This document shows, piece after piece, positions 28,300 through 40,223 of a DNA stretch of 64,000 nucleotides. Source of the DNA: Elmis aenea (Eukaryota > Arthropoda > Insecta > Coleoptera > Elmidae); assembly GCA_947652605.1 (NCBI GenBank), contig OX393576.1, positions 51,560,966 to 51,624,965 on the forward strand, in the 5' to 3' direction. The notes beneath the pieces were generated by a model that was not told where the DNA came from, searched no databases, and was given only the letters and a program-made list of their open reading frames with translations. The translations under genes and the position numbers were made by a program. Within the stretch, counting starts at the first letter, position 1, and each line of letters begins with the position of its first letter.

Positions 28300-28880
28300 A
28301 AATCTATTTAAAACACGCATACCGTTATATTAATTAAGTGGACACTAATGTCCTATGTAATAATTCCATTGTTAATATTCACATTAGAATGTATCACATG
28401 CGACCACTTCCTGTAAATAAAAAATTACACACCGAACCGGAAACGTTACTTTACCATCTCGGATCTGCTAAATGTATTCACGGCGCGTCGCGTTTTGAAA
28501 AGTACGAGAGACGATATTTTACGAATAATAGGGCAAAAAGTATCAGCGTATGAATTTAAATAAATATAAATGGAGAGCGGCAGTTGCCACGTACAGAATT
28601 TAATTAAATAATGCTTTTGTCACACAAACACTCCAATTACAAACCAAGCGATAAACGAAAATAAATGTACAACACTAATTGGATATAATGGACGATTAAA
28701 ATACTTTTTATTGTACAGAGGAAAAGTTAGAGTATTAACAAAATAGTAGTACATCTTTTGTCCCGAAACTTTGTAGACTGATTTTTTTTTGTGGAGCTGT
28801 TAGTGGAGCCGTAGGTAAATGAGTTATGGCGTTGTGAAGCTTGATACTTTAGCTACATTCCGTAAAAGTTTCATTCCTGT
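28300..28880. other. AT-rich DNA, nothing recognised
   Basis: No supported feature between the unidentified ORF and the mariner remnant. Confidence 0.45.
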
Positions 28881-28904
28881 CAATAGTTATGATGCCAGAA
28901 ATGC

Positions 28905-29545
28905 CAGTACATTTTGATCAGCGCCGAAAAAAACATGATGGAGCAAAGGGTCGATATCAAATTATATCTTAAATTGGGCAAAACAGTCTCCGAAACGCAT
29001 AAAATGATGGAAATGATGTGTGGAAGTGAGGCTAATGGAGGTGCTATGGTTTTTCAGTGGTTAGCTAAATTTCGTGACGACAGAGAAGACTTGAAAGACG
29101 ACCAACACCACCCGGATCGGCCAAAAACGATTTGATCAGTAGAGAATATTGAATGAGTGCGCGAAATACATAGTTAATTCGTTCCAGAGTTCCAGTCGGT
29201 AAACGAAGATAATTATTTGAGTGTTTTGTAGCGCTTGGTGGCAAGGATTTATTAGGTTCGGCCTTAGTACCACGAGCAAGTTACTACACGATAACGCATG
29301 GTCACACTAGTCTACCTCATTCGTGATTTTTTGACCAAATAAGGCATTGTAGTCCTCGATACCCGCTGTATTCGCCTTATTTAACTCTCTGTGACTTATG
29401 GGTGTTCGACAACATAAAATTAAAGTTGAAAAGAAATCGTTTTGGTACGATTGTGGACAAAACAGATCTTCGACCGAAATTTTGGAAGCGATTTCGAAAA
29501 AGTTATGACCGCTTTAATAGTTTTATCGATGCAGAAATAATATAT
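28905..29545 (+). pseudogene. Degraded mariner-family transposase
   Basis: The N-terminal part reads MMEQRVDIKLYLKLGKTVSE and VFQWLAKFRDDREDLKDDQH, matching the paired helix-turn-helix start of mariner transposases. After stops and a large deletion, the C-terminal end follows as YSPYLTLCDLWVFDNIKLKL and FNSFIDAEI, in which the SPDLxPCD segment carrying the third catalytic Asp has decayed (L where D is expected before the CD). Too short and too broken to be active. Confidence 0.85.
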
Positions 29546-29548
29546 ACA

Positions 29549-30062
29549 GTATCGGACATAGTACTTTAACATGCAAACAAAAAACAGTTGCTGGTCCCTT
29601 GATTATTTTACGACAAAAGTGTAAATATAAAAGTTGTTCAGAATAAAAAAACTGCATATGTAAGATTCTTCACTTATATTTTCAATTTGGTTAGTATTTC
29701 CGCTTCTTTTGAAACAACTTTAAAAAAATATCGCAGTAGTCTGTTCCTATACCTTTATATGGATTTTATGCAACAACAATATGCATCTCAAACTGAAGGT
29801 TCCTAGAGCAGAATAATCCTCCGTATTCGTATTTCAGTTGCTCGAAGTAGTGCTATTATGTTGAGATAAGAAACCAGACCTGTGATATTTTTCAAGTTTT
29901 CTCAAAGCAAGCAAAAATGCTAACCAAAATATAAGAGAAGAATCTTACGTAGTTTTTGATTTTAAACAACTTTTACATTTACGCGTTTGTTGTAAAATAA
30001 TCAGGGAAGCCAATATTTGCTACTATTTAATGTTGCATGGTAAAGTCCTATGTACGATACTC
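29549..30062. mobile_element. 514-bp MITE with long inverted arms, next to the mariner remnant
   Basis: Left GTATCGGACATAGTACTTTA pairs with right taaagtcctatgtacgatac, and inner blocks (tgattattttacgaca, aagttgtt, ttcttcacttatatttt, ttggttag) also pair. It begins within a few bases of the mariner C-terminal codons. No ORF. Superfamily not settled; ACAGTATCGGACAT-type ends suggest Tc1/mariner. Confidence 0.75.
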
Positions 30063-30847
30063 TCAGTCGACAGTCGACACCCAACAATTATATTTTGAAT
30101 AAAAATAAATAAAAACTCTTACTTGTGTTTTTTCTAACACCATTTCATTTAACAATAAAATTTCGTGACAGAAGGTGTACAGGGTGGCCTATTTTCGATG
30201 CCCATACAGGGTATCTCGGTTATTATCGGAAAAAAACTAAGTACATAGACTCGATTTATTTTTTCGAGACAAATTCATTGCCGTAAACAGATTTTTGATA
30301 TCTTTTTTAATTTTCGAAATATAGCAAAAAACCGATTTTTGGCACTTTTCAAAAATGCTAAATATCTCGCTTAAAGGAAAAGATAAAGAAAAACTTTAAA
30401 GACATTTTTGGCATGGTTTTTTGTCCTTAATAAGATAGCGATGTTCAGTTGTTTTTTTACTCATATCAATACCGATATATTACACCTAACTTTCTTATTT
30501 TAAATGGCAACCATAAGCAAATTACATATTTTTCAAAAGCACAAAAAATAAGCTTTCGATTCATGTCAAAGCCAACTACGGTTGCCATTTAAAATAAGAA
30601 AGTTAGGTGTAATACGAGCCCCGTCCCGCTTCAGTTGGCCCACTTACAAAATTCTCAATTACTGGCACTCAATCAAGTGAAAAATGTAAACAATAGTTTT
30701 AATATAAGTATTTTTTACTTTTCATTAAACATTTTAGAGATATTTTACACAACCTAAGACCTACCAAGATATTTTATTCTACTAAGATAATTAATTAAAC
30801 AAAAAATCGAAAAATAAGCAATTAGAGAAACTTGTATTATAAAAAGT

Positions 30848-31934
30848 TTACCATCGGGTAACATCACCTTTATTTTTAATTACGGCCATAATTCTTTTAG
30901 GCATGGTATTTATCAACTTCTGGCAGTCTTCTGTAGTAAATTTATCCCATATTTCCTGAAGTTTTTGTTTTAGTTCTGGGACTGATCGAGCGGGAGTTAC
31001 ACGTAACGTTTTTTTCATTTCGTGCCAAAGTGTCTCTATGGGGGACAAGTCGGGGCTGCTCGAAACCCACTCTAAGAGTGGAATAGTATTATCTGAGAAC
31101 CATTTTAAAGCTTTTTTTGACGTATGGCAGGAAGCTCCGTCTTGTTGAAAAATAAACTCCTCTCCAGAGACCAAAGTTTCTTCCATTGTTGGCAGCAAAG
31201 ACTCTTCTAAGATGTTTAAATATTTTGTCGTGTTAACAATGCCATCAATAAAGTGTAGTTTTCCAACACCTCTTGCAGACATTGAGCCCCACACCATGAC
31301 AGATGATACAAATTTTTCTTTCCTTTTTAAACAATCTGGATGGAATGCTTCATTTTTTTGACGAATAACTCTGCTCCGGCTGTCCCCTACACAAACTTCA
31401 AACCGAGACTCATCGCTCCAATGAATGCTGTTCCACTTTTCAGAATTCCAATTCATATGTTCTTTTGCCCATTTTAATCTGTTTTTCTTTTGCTTCAGTG
31501 TCAACAATGGTTTTTCCTTAGCCTACAGAAATGTTGTAATTTTTTTGAAAACCTAAATTTACACTGCGCTTCAAAAAGATTACCTTATATGATCCAAATC
31601 CTAATTTTTGAGCTTCTCTATGACACGTAGATCTCGAAACACGTCTTCCTACAGCATCACTCCACAGTATGCTCAATTGACCATAGTTAGCACGTCTGTT
31701 TTCTCTAATTATTCTTTTCGATGCCCGTTTGTCAGTGTCTGTTAGACTAGTTTTTTTCACGTATCGGGACTTTGAGGCAATTGAACCACTCGTTTTATAT
31801 AACTGCACAACATTTCTGACACTATATCTTGATAAAGATAATAATTTCCCGATTTCGGAATTTGATTTTCCGGTTTTTGATAAGTTGATAATGATTAATC
31901 GCACTTTTACGTCAATAACTTTACCTCTGCCCAA
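30848..31934 (-). CDS. Tc1-like DD34E transposase with a 61-nt intron
   Basis: Exon 1 (31934-31584, 117 codons) starts at ATG and holds two helix-turn-helix units (LSKTGKSNSEIGKLLSLSRY; later RVSRSTCHREAQKLGFGSYK). Exon 2 (31522-30848) starts AKEKPLLTLKQKKNRLKWAK and holds the catalytic domain: IHWSDESRF (Asp about residue 154), FQQDGASCHTSK (Asp about 245) and SPDLSPIETLWHEMKK (Glu about 280, exactly 34 residues after the second Asp). The intervening 61 bp begin gtaatc and end tttctgtag, and without them the usual GF-SYK-AK-KP-L joint is restored. Total about 341 residues, the family norm, with no other stop. It would excise and integrate the element at TA sites. The alternative is a frame-breaking 61-bp insertion. 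Confidence 0.9.
31523..31583 (-). other. Minimal intron in the Tc1-like transposase gene
   Basis: GT (31583-31582) and AG (31524-31523) with a T-rich tail before the acceptor, AAG before the donor and GCT after the acceptor. It contains an in-frame stop just past its end if retained. Length is typical of insect minimal introns. Confidence 0.8.
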
Positions 31935-32753
31935 TTTTAAAGACTAAAGTCGTTTTGACACAAGCTACTGTCAACAGGCAGCAGTTGTTTTGTTGAGCAT
32001 TTACATAACCACCTTGATTGTCATCTAATTTCATAAAAAGTGCTAGAAATATGTGCACGCATAATATGCGTAATTTTCACCAGTTTAGTTTTTGTTACAA
32101 AAACTAAATATTATTGAATAAATTTTACCATATGTAATCAAAAAAGGTTTTAGTATCAATATTTAGCCTGAAAAAATATAAAGGAGCATGTAGTTTTACA
32201 GTTTTTTGAATATTTTCTTAAGAAATTGAAATTTTATTGGCTGGGCCAACTGAAACGGGACAGGGCTCGTATATCACTATTCGTAAGAGTAAAAAAAATT
32301 GAACATCGCTATCTTATAAAGGAGAAAAACCATGCAAAAAATGTCTTTAAAGTTTTTTTTATCTTTTCGTTTAAGCGAGATATTTAACATTTTTGAAAAG
32401 TGCCAAAAATGGTGGTGGCTATATTTCGAGTATTAAAAAAGATATCAAAAATGACAAATATCTCGCTTAAACAAAAAGATGGAAAAAAACTTTAAAGACA
32501 TTTTTGGCATAGTTTTTTGTCCTTAATAAGATAGCGATGTTCAATTTTTTTTTTACTCTTACGAATATTGATATATTACACCTAACTTTCTTATTTTAAA
32601 TGGCAACCCTAGTTGGCTTTGACATGAATCGAAAGCTTATTTTTTGCGCTTTTCAAAAATATGTAATTTGCTCCTGGTCTATGTATTTACTTTTTTTCTA
32701 TCTCTAATAATAACCGAGACACCCTGTATGGGCATCGAAAATAGGCCACCCTG

Positions 32754-33537
32754 TACGTTGCTAGAAACACCTCGAGAGTATCAACTTGTCATAAAAAGAA
32801 TTTATTTTATATCGAAGGAAACAAACAAAAACATATTTCAAATGTACTGATAGTGAATGTCAAATCCACCATACCACCGTCTGCTCAACACAACTTATTC
32901 TGCTTCAAAATATGACAAACGTCACAGCTTAAAGTCCTTAAAGCGTATACAAAAATACAAACGTCGCAGAAATATCTTTTTCAGAAAGAAATATCTCATT
33001 TGAAGAAGTACAACATAACAACAAAACAATATTGACGCATAAAAAACACACCAACAGTGGTGTAATAATTTATATTCCCATACAAATTCTTTATTTTCAA
33101 TTATAAAGCAGTTACTGGAAGTTGAAGAGATAAAGTTTACAACCCGCATTTACGGTAAAAACGTTTTACCGACAGTAAATGCGTTCAATTGCGTGTCATA
33201 TACGTGCATACTATGGAAATTACCCATCTTTTGAATAGGTTTCATAACTTTTCAACTTAAAATTAGGTATTTCAAATAAAACAAAACTGCACGGCAAACA
33301 TCTTTGAAAGCAATATCGTTTTGTAAAAGATACAAATCGCTTTTCACAAATTTAAGCGCGCGTCGCCTAGCATCGACTCCGAGCACAAAACTGCTTGAAT
33401 AAGCGGTGATTGAAGTGCCATTTAAATATTAAATGCTGAATAAATTTCTTTACAAAACCACGGATATTTAAGGGTTGAAGTTCAGTAACTTTCAACGAAA
33501 GTGTCTTGGGAAACAACCAATAATAATTTTAACGCGT
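32754..33537. other. AT-rich DNA, nothing recognised
   Basis: No gene or transposon end seen between the 30180-32753 palindrome and the hAT MITE. Confidence 0.5.
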
Positions 33538-33545
33538 GTTAAAAG

Positions 33546-33985
33546 CAGGGCTCGAAACCGAAAAAAAAATTGGTTAACGGTTAACCGAAATCGAGAACTT
33601 TATTTTTATAACGGTTTTTGTTGAAAAACCGGTTTTATTCGTAAAAAACCGGTTTAGTGTAAAAAACCGGTTAAATTAACCGGTTTTTAAAATTATTTAT
33701 ATCAGGAATGCAAAGTATCAAAGATATTATTTATTTATAATTTTATAATAAATGTACAATCAAGAGTTCAGTAATGACTTTTGGTAAACTAATCGCATTT
33801 ACTACGGATTTTGTATTTTTCATCGTAATTTTTATTAAAAAAAGATGTTAAAAAAACCGGTTTTTTATTATTTTGGTTGAAGGTTACCGTTTTTTTGCCT
33901 TTAAAAATAACGGTTTCGGTTAAAAATCACTTTTTCTGACAAAAAAAAACGGTTAACCGGTTTTTTAAACCGGTTTCATGCCCTG
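33546..33985. mobile_element. hAT MITE rich in AACCGGTT motifs, 440 bp
   Basis: Ends CAGGGCTCGAAACCG and CGGTTTCATGCCCTG are flanked by exact 8-bp GTTAAAAG (33538-33545, 33986-33993). The interior is filled with short aaccggtt/ggttaacc palindromes. End form and duplication length indicate hAT. No ORF. Confidence 0.93.
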
Positions 33986-34164
33986 GTTAAAAGAATAGAT
34001 AACGCATTTAACCCTCCGTCAGGCGCAGTACCTCTGTCAGGCGCAGTAGTAAACTAATGAGTTGGGGCGCAATGTATCTGGTAGATAAATTGCGTATTAT
34101 ATCGTATTGTAATCATGATTAACGTATTTACAGAAAAAAACGTGCTTTTATTATTTTGTCGTAA

Positions 34165-34830
34165 GTCCCTTTACCGCCAGGTGTAGGACTGTTAAGTTGT
34201 GTTGTGCTGACTTTTTTCCACGTCTTTTTGTCTTGTGCTAGCTTTTTTATCTCTTCCCATTTGATTTTTCTATCCGTTGCCGCTTTTTTAACTTCGTCTC
34301 GCCAGGTTTTCTCGGTCTACCTCTTTTGTTTTTTGCCTGTGACCTTGCTTCATAGGCTTTTCTGGTTAGCCTTTCTTCATTCATTCTATAAGTGTGTCCC
34401 AACCATCCGCCTAGCTGTCTTTCTTGTTTCTTTGTTTCGACTGAATTTATTTTTAATTGTTCGCCATGTTTCATTTTTGATTCCATCTTTTTTGGATTTT
34501 CTTAGAAATCGCATTTCTCTTGCATTGAGATGGCTATTATATTTGTTTGTAAGTGTCCAAGTTTCACTGCCATATAAAACTATTGGAGTTACTACATTTT
34601 TACCACATCCACTTTTGTTCATTTTGGGACTTCTCGATTTCCAAAAAATGTTGTTCTTAAACTGTTGAAAATTCTTTCCGTATTTCCCGTTCTTTCGCCT
34701 ATTTCCTTGTCCATTCCTCCGTTGTCCTCGATGATAACTCCTAAATATTTAAAGCTATCTACCTGTTCCAACCTTAGCCCATCTAAAGTGATGTTATGCC
34801 GTTTGTTCTCTCTTGTAACGATCATAGTTT
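34165..34830 (-). pseudogene. LINE (RTE-like) ORF2 C-terminal region
   Basis: Reading minus strand from 34825: LDGLRLEQVDSFKYLGVIIE, DNGGMDKEIGERTGN, VTPIVLYGSETWTLTNKY, AREMRFLRKSKKDGI, then in another frame LGGWLGHTYRMNEERLTRKA and GRPRK. This is the post-catalytic and terminal part of an RTE-like LINE protein, broken by at least two frameshifts. The 3' end (about 34180-34200) is complementary to the tail of the plus-strand copy near 19070-19105. Confidence 0.82.
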
Positions 34831-35850
34831 ACACATTCACACTCATCAGCTTCATAACCATCCATTTTACCACCGAAGCAAGTTTTGCAGACCATTAATG
34901 CATGTTCTAAGCAAAAATACCCATTACAAAGTCGGCAAGAGATGCGCAAACTATAACAGTCCGAATTATTCTGACAAGTCAGTCAAGATACAGAGAGGGG
35001 TTAGCTGGACGCTGGAAGTTTTGACACGAATCGGGTAATGAGATACTTAACAAATTCAGTGCAATGTATCTCACAGACCTTAACTTTACGTTATAAAAAC
35101 TAAAACTCTACTAAACAAACAAAAAAGCATCACTATTACAACAACGTAGAGTGTGGAAAATATAGGTACCTACATAAGAGAAAAAAAGAATAGGACGAAC
35201 ACATTGATAGAATAGAATATAGAGTGATAAGAATAGCTGGAGATGATATTCGAAAAAATGTTTCGAATAAATTAAACAAGAACAACGTAAAATTTTTAAA
35301 AAGAAAAAAAAAACATAATGTTTTCTTTGGAAATAAGGTAAGAGTTTTAACACCTAGCGATAAAATAAGAAAAATATAAGTACATGAAAAAATAAATTCT
35401 GTTACTGTCGAGGAATTAAATTTAAAGAGGCCACAGAAGCCTAAACCAACTTACGCTACCAGACAATTAAAGCGAAGTTTTCTAAAAAAGAACAGCGAAT
35501 AGCAGCAAAACCAGACAAATTTCATTTAGAATCAAGACAATTCGAGGCGAGGAGGGCGGGTTTAAACGTAAAACAACTTAGTAATTACATTTTAGTAAAG
35601 CCTAAAACCTAAGAGAAATGAAGTCGGGAACATTTCACGAATTCTCGCAATGTCTCCCAATAAGCTAATAAAAACTTTTTGGTGGCAAGTTAACTATGAA
35701 TTATTATGCCACAGTTGAAACTCAGAATTTCTTTGAACATAATATATTTCTAAAATACTGTACTATCGTAATTTACAAAGCAATTTTGTTCACAATATTT
35801 CATAAAATCGCTGAATTACGTTACCATGCAGACTCCACAGATAAAATTTG
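34831..35850. other. Mostly unexplained DNA with possible coding relics
   Basis: Around 35300-35470 the plus frames contain HNVFFGNKVRVLTPSDKIRK and EELNLKRPQKPKPTYATRQL, which look protein-like but are not recognised and are broken by stops. They may belong to an unknown repeat. Confidence 0.3.
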
Positions 35851-36490
35851 TATATGTTACGGCCAAAGCCCGAAACCGGCCAGAGTGGGAAGAGTCCGGC
35901 CAATTCGAGAAATGGCCAATGTCTATATTAATTGACGGGCCAATGTCCGATATGTTTGGTCAATTCCCGATTTGGCCGGCCAGTTTGCGAAATGGCATGG
36001 AGCGATCGGCCAAAGTCGGAAGAAAAAAATTAAGAACAGATTTTAGTGCGTCTGTATAATTTCATACTGGTACTTGTCTGTTTCGTGAGAGCCAGTAGTG
36101 TCTATTGTCACTTTTTGCTTTATGACTTATTTAAAAAAAAAAAGCTTTAACCAACCTTTAACCTGACACTCTTTCACTGATTAAATAAATGACGGTCAGG
36201 TTTGAGGTTGTTTAAAGTTTTTTTTTTCTTTCAAGAAAACAAAATGTATTTGTGCCCACGGATTCCAGTGTGAGCAGTTTCTCGTGTAGAATGGAAAACT
36301 CTTTTCTGGAATAAAGAATACATCAGTACATCGAATATTGGCCAGGGATTTCCCGGCACTTCGGGAAGTGGCCGGCCAAAGTAAGGTCATTTCCAGTACC
36401 TCGCACATTGACCACAGGCCACGGCCAAAGTGCGAAATGGCCGGCCAATTCGGAACATGACCAAACTTCGGACTTTGGCCGTAACATATA
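35850..36490. mobile_element. GGCC-rich palindromic element, about 640 bp
   Basis: Left GTATATGTTACGGCCAAAGC pairs with right actttggccgtaacatatac. Both arms are packed with ggccggcca, ttcgcactttggcc and ggccaattc motifs in an otherwise AT-rich region. The AT-rich centre (about 36130-36220) has aacctttaacctgaca, shared with the 1541-1876 MITE. No target duplication was identified and no ORF is present. Confidence 0.8.
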
Positions 36491-39250
36491 CACATAAATC
36501 GTAGCTCGAATCCCTTTTTAAACATAACGATATATTGAGAAGACATAATTTTTACAATAAAAAAACAAATAATTAATTAGGACATCCAAGCATCCAACTA
36601 AGAACTTTTAATTGTATTTGAAAGATCTTCCTGCATTTTTCAAAATTTTAATAGCCACTTGCACATTTTTTGAGCACTGTAGTCGACAATGCATAATCAT
36701 TTTGCAAAAAAAACTGTAATTTACAGTTATTTTTTTGCAGTGCCATCTCATTGATTTAAATAAAAATCACATTTTTCTAAAAACTCCCAATTTTTTTTTT
36801 TTTTTAAATCATGAAACTGCTACTTTTATGCATGGCTACTTTTATATACACTGAACTTATTTGAAAGTGATATTCAATTAAAATCTCTGAAAATGAGTTA
36901 GTTAATCCTCCTTTAACGTTAATTTTACAGCTCAGTGGGCAATAATCTATGTAGAAAACTGACGGTTGTTGTCAAAGTTTAATTAATGTATGAAGTATTT
37001 TCTCAATGTAATAGTTTCTATAAACCATTCCCATTTTTTCTGCACATAATTGTAGGTATATTAATCAGCAGATATTAAAAAAAACTTGATCACAATTACG
37101 TGCAGCATTAAGTACCTATATTACACCAAAGCGTAGAGCAAAACTTGGGACTTCAGGTCAAAACCCATTTTGTATTCGTTGATCTACAGTTAACTTATTC
37201 TATTCTTAAGTCATTCTTTTGTAAAATAATTGTCTGACTTATTAGTACCACAATCACCATGAACTTCAACTGCGTTGGAGGAAATGATCTCATAAACTTG
37301 CACAAGCATTGCTAAATGAACATCAACCTATAAATCTAATTTTTTTCTGTATCATATTAGCACGACAAAACGTTTTTTGTTAAAAAGATAAGAGAGAAAA
37401 TTGGCGATTGCGCAAATTTAACAAATATACTTAAATAATACTCATTAAAGAATTCCATAGCGGCACGCGTCTTATCTTGAAAGTTTTAAAATACATCAAC
37501 ATCTTAGCTACAATGTAATTATCAAATAATCCACGCAAAACTTGACAACGTAAGTGCTGATAAGTACTAAAAAGATACTACACTACACACAGGTAAATGC
37601 AAGTTTTAATCGTATTGGTAAAACTAAAAGGCTTTTTTATATAATCGCCAATTGGGTGTGACTATGACTTCCCCCTAGCTGTTTAGGGCATTTATTAATA
37701 AAGGTCAATAAATTTATCCCGGGCTAATTGATCCTTCACCAAAAACGGAATAAGGGGTAAAGTACGTAATTCATTATTAAAAGGGTTAGTTAAGCCCTCG
37801 TACACAGCTCTGATTAATTGCTTGTGAGAGTTTTTTAAATTCGATTGCACGCACATGTGCGTGTAAATAAATACACATCGATTTTATGGAATATACATCA
37901 TCAATAGGTTAATGAGAATAATTGAGAGTAGGTAATGAGTTAAGTTGAACAATTTTTTTGTTTTATATCGCGTGAAATTTCTTGAAAATTCTTCAGTTAT
38001 TTTCTAATTTTTGGTTGAAAAATAAAATAAAATAGCGATATTTAAATTTTATTTCTTGGTACGAAATATAAAAAAATATTGTGATCGTGAAAATTTTTGA
38101 GTGTAGGTGCACGTCAGTGTTTAGGACTTTGTTAATCAACAAACGATTTATTGATAAATTTGTACACCAACATCTTAGAATAGCCGCGCTTAGGTAGTTA
38201 AGAACCAACCACCGAGAAATGTACAGCCGGTCGAAAAATAAAGTTTGTTTATAAATTGTTGCGTTTTTTTTTTTTTTTTTTGGTGTAATAATTGCTCTAG
38301 ACCTGTGTTTTACGTAAAACCACAACACATTATGCGGAATAATTTTTGGGACGCACGGTACACAATTTAAATCTTATTAGAATATCGGCTTAAGTCTCAA
38401 GATTCTTTAATTAACTTCGTTGATTGAAAGGAGATCAAGACGAAACTTAATTAATGTATTTAAACTGTTTGCGAGTACTTTTAAGCTGAATTTCTTACAG
38501 TTTTACGCTCTAAGTGTTGACCCTCGCCTGTTAAAAATATTTGTTTTAGACGTCTGTGTTTTACGACACTAAACGCTTTTAATCGAAAATTGAGACGTTA
38601 CTGTAAAAATAATAATGAAGTTTAGCCTTTATTAAACCAAACAATTAAAATAATAAGTTATTATTTGGTGTAGTTATGTTTCTATATTTATATTTCATCG
38701 TGCGGAAATGTCATCTTTAATATTTATTTTCATTCTGCCAGTTTTTAATTGTTCATTTCAAACTACGAAAAAATAAACACTTACGCTGCAAGTTAAAAAT
38801 AAGGTGGCACATTCTTTACAGCCTATTATAATTATCCAGTATACGATACAATATACAAAACGATACAACATTGTGCAAAATCAGTTTCTTATAAGTTATA
38901 AACATTAAGCATATGGTACTCTCTACCGTGAGTGTTTGAGCTGTGTGTTTCCCAGGAATATTAGCAAAAAATGTGAGAACCAGTCAAAAAAGAACTACTT
39001 TTATTTCTTACTTGTAAAACAATCTGTACCATACATCTAAAAAAAAAAACAAATTCTCACGATATGATTCAGACGATGAACACTGGTGCACATGTGGTTT
39101 ACTATGATAGATCTAGATTGTAATAGCACATACGCGTGTATGTCTATTATTAATTCATTTAATGATTCAAGTAATAATTTAAAATTGATATTATGTATGT
39201 ACTACAATGATTTTAGAATCTCTTTTAAGCCTTAAGAGACAACATAAGTA
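36491..39250. other. AT-rich DNA, nothing recognised
   Basis: About 2.8 kb without supported features. A poly-T run (about 38263-38281) lies inside it. Confidence 0.5.
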
Positions 39251-39251
39251 A

Positions 39252-39368
39252 ATTTATTTAGAATCTTTACTTAATATCTTGTGAAATGCTAGACCAGTTT
39301 CGAGACTCTCATCAAAGAGGCGAGTCTCAAAACTGGTCTAACTTTCCTACAATACATTCTAAATAAAA
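39252..39368. repeat. Strong hairpin with nested inverted repeats
   Basis: TAGACCAGTTTCGAGACTC (39290-39308) pairs with GAGTCTCAAAACTGGTCTA (39322-39340), 19 bp with one G-T type difference and a 13-base loop. Outside it, tttatttagaat (39252-39263) pairs with attctaaataaa. This could be a very small MITE or a structured RNA; no target duplication is evident. Confidence 0.65.
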
Positions 39369-39901
39369 AAAGATAAGCGAGCTTTAAACTTAATTATTTA
39401 AAGCACGTAAAAAAATAACATTATACAAAAACTAACAGCGAAATTGTTATTTGATTGTGACAATATTTCTTAATTTGTGTTAAATAATCACCCTAGCCAG
39501 TTTCGTACTGGAATGCTACTTCTAAATCATTAAGCGAAATAATTATAAAGAAATAACTGTAATAACAAAACCACAAGGCCTAGTATTTATGAAAATGCAT
39601 ACTACTTCAAGATAAAACGATGGGTTTTTTGTTATCAAATCATAGTTTTAGAACAGTGTTTCCCAATCTTTTCTGAATCATGCCACCTCAAAAGTTTTCA
39701 ATGCCCCCCTATCATAATAGTCGATCGAATTTCAAAAAATGATCAATTTAATAGATACTACAAATTAAAAAAAGGACACAGTTAAACTGGACATAAATTA
39801 TATATAACTATATTACAAAAAATAAATCGTCCTCAACTTGGTAATACAAAATTCTATTTAATGTGATCCTTAAGCTTGACGTCTGTTGCCTAGGTTTTTA
39901 T

Positions 39902-40180
39902 TTAAGGTTCTAATTTAGTCAATTTTAATCCCAAACTTGCACGGTTTGTGATATCCAGACGATGTTTTTTTCTGTAACAAGTCATTTGCAGCACTTTACA
40001 CATTCTGCTATATAGGACGATGGAAAGAGCAACGCAGTTTTCTTTTTTTGTTTCTCTCTCGCCACAAAGCCATTCGATTGTTCCTGTTATGTTAAATAAA
40101 GTTCCAACATTTCCGATAGTTCTTCTTGGTACTGCATCGCCACAACACTTAAGTTTACTAGCATCGGCTGAGTTATCCAA
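39902..40180 (-). pseudogene. hAT transposase C-terminal relic
   Basis: The last 22 codons, KKHRLDITNRASLGLKLTKL, resemble the K(K/R)RNRLD...LR..L....P segment near the end of ZBED5-like hAT proteins. The upstream part of this ORF is not recognised. It lies in the same 8-bp-flanked element and orientation as the 40.7-41.2 kb fragment. Confidence 0.55.
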
Positions 40181-40223
40181 GATGGAAAATCAATTTTATT
40201 TAAATCGCAGAACATTTTGCTCA

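Larger units (their letters stand above)
30615..32269 (-). mobile_element. Tc1-like transposon, apparently complete
   Basis: Inverted ends CGAGCCCCGTCCCGCTTCAG/TTGGCCCA and the complement differ at only a few positions. TA flanks both sides (30613-30614, 32270-32271), the Tc1/mariner target. It is 1655 bp, a usual length, with a single minus-strand transposase gene in the middle. The element sits within an older palindrome and may be a recent arrival. Confidence 0.93.
30180..32753. mobile_element. CAGGGTGGCC palindrome, host of a Tc1-like insertion
   Basis: TA-flanked ends CAGGGTGGCCTATTTTCGAT and the complement match exactly for 19 bp and more. Each arm carries ttaaatggcaacc, gaaagttaggtgtaata, tatctcgcttaa and agatagcgatgttca. 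Removing the 1655-bp Tc1 element and one TA restores the gttaggtgtaatat joint present in the opposite arm. Host-element length would be about 0.92 kb. Confidence 0.88.

Noticed and set aside
34204..34668. 154-codon plus-strand ORF (MLTFFHVFLSCASFFISS...)
   Set aside because: It is the antisense of a LINE ORF2 relic whose minus-strand motifs (YLGVIIEDNGGMDKEI, GRPRK) are clear; hydrophobic look comes from complementing Lys-rich codons.
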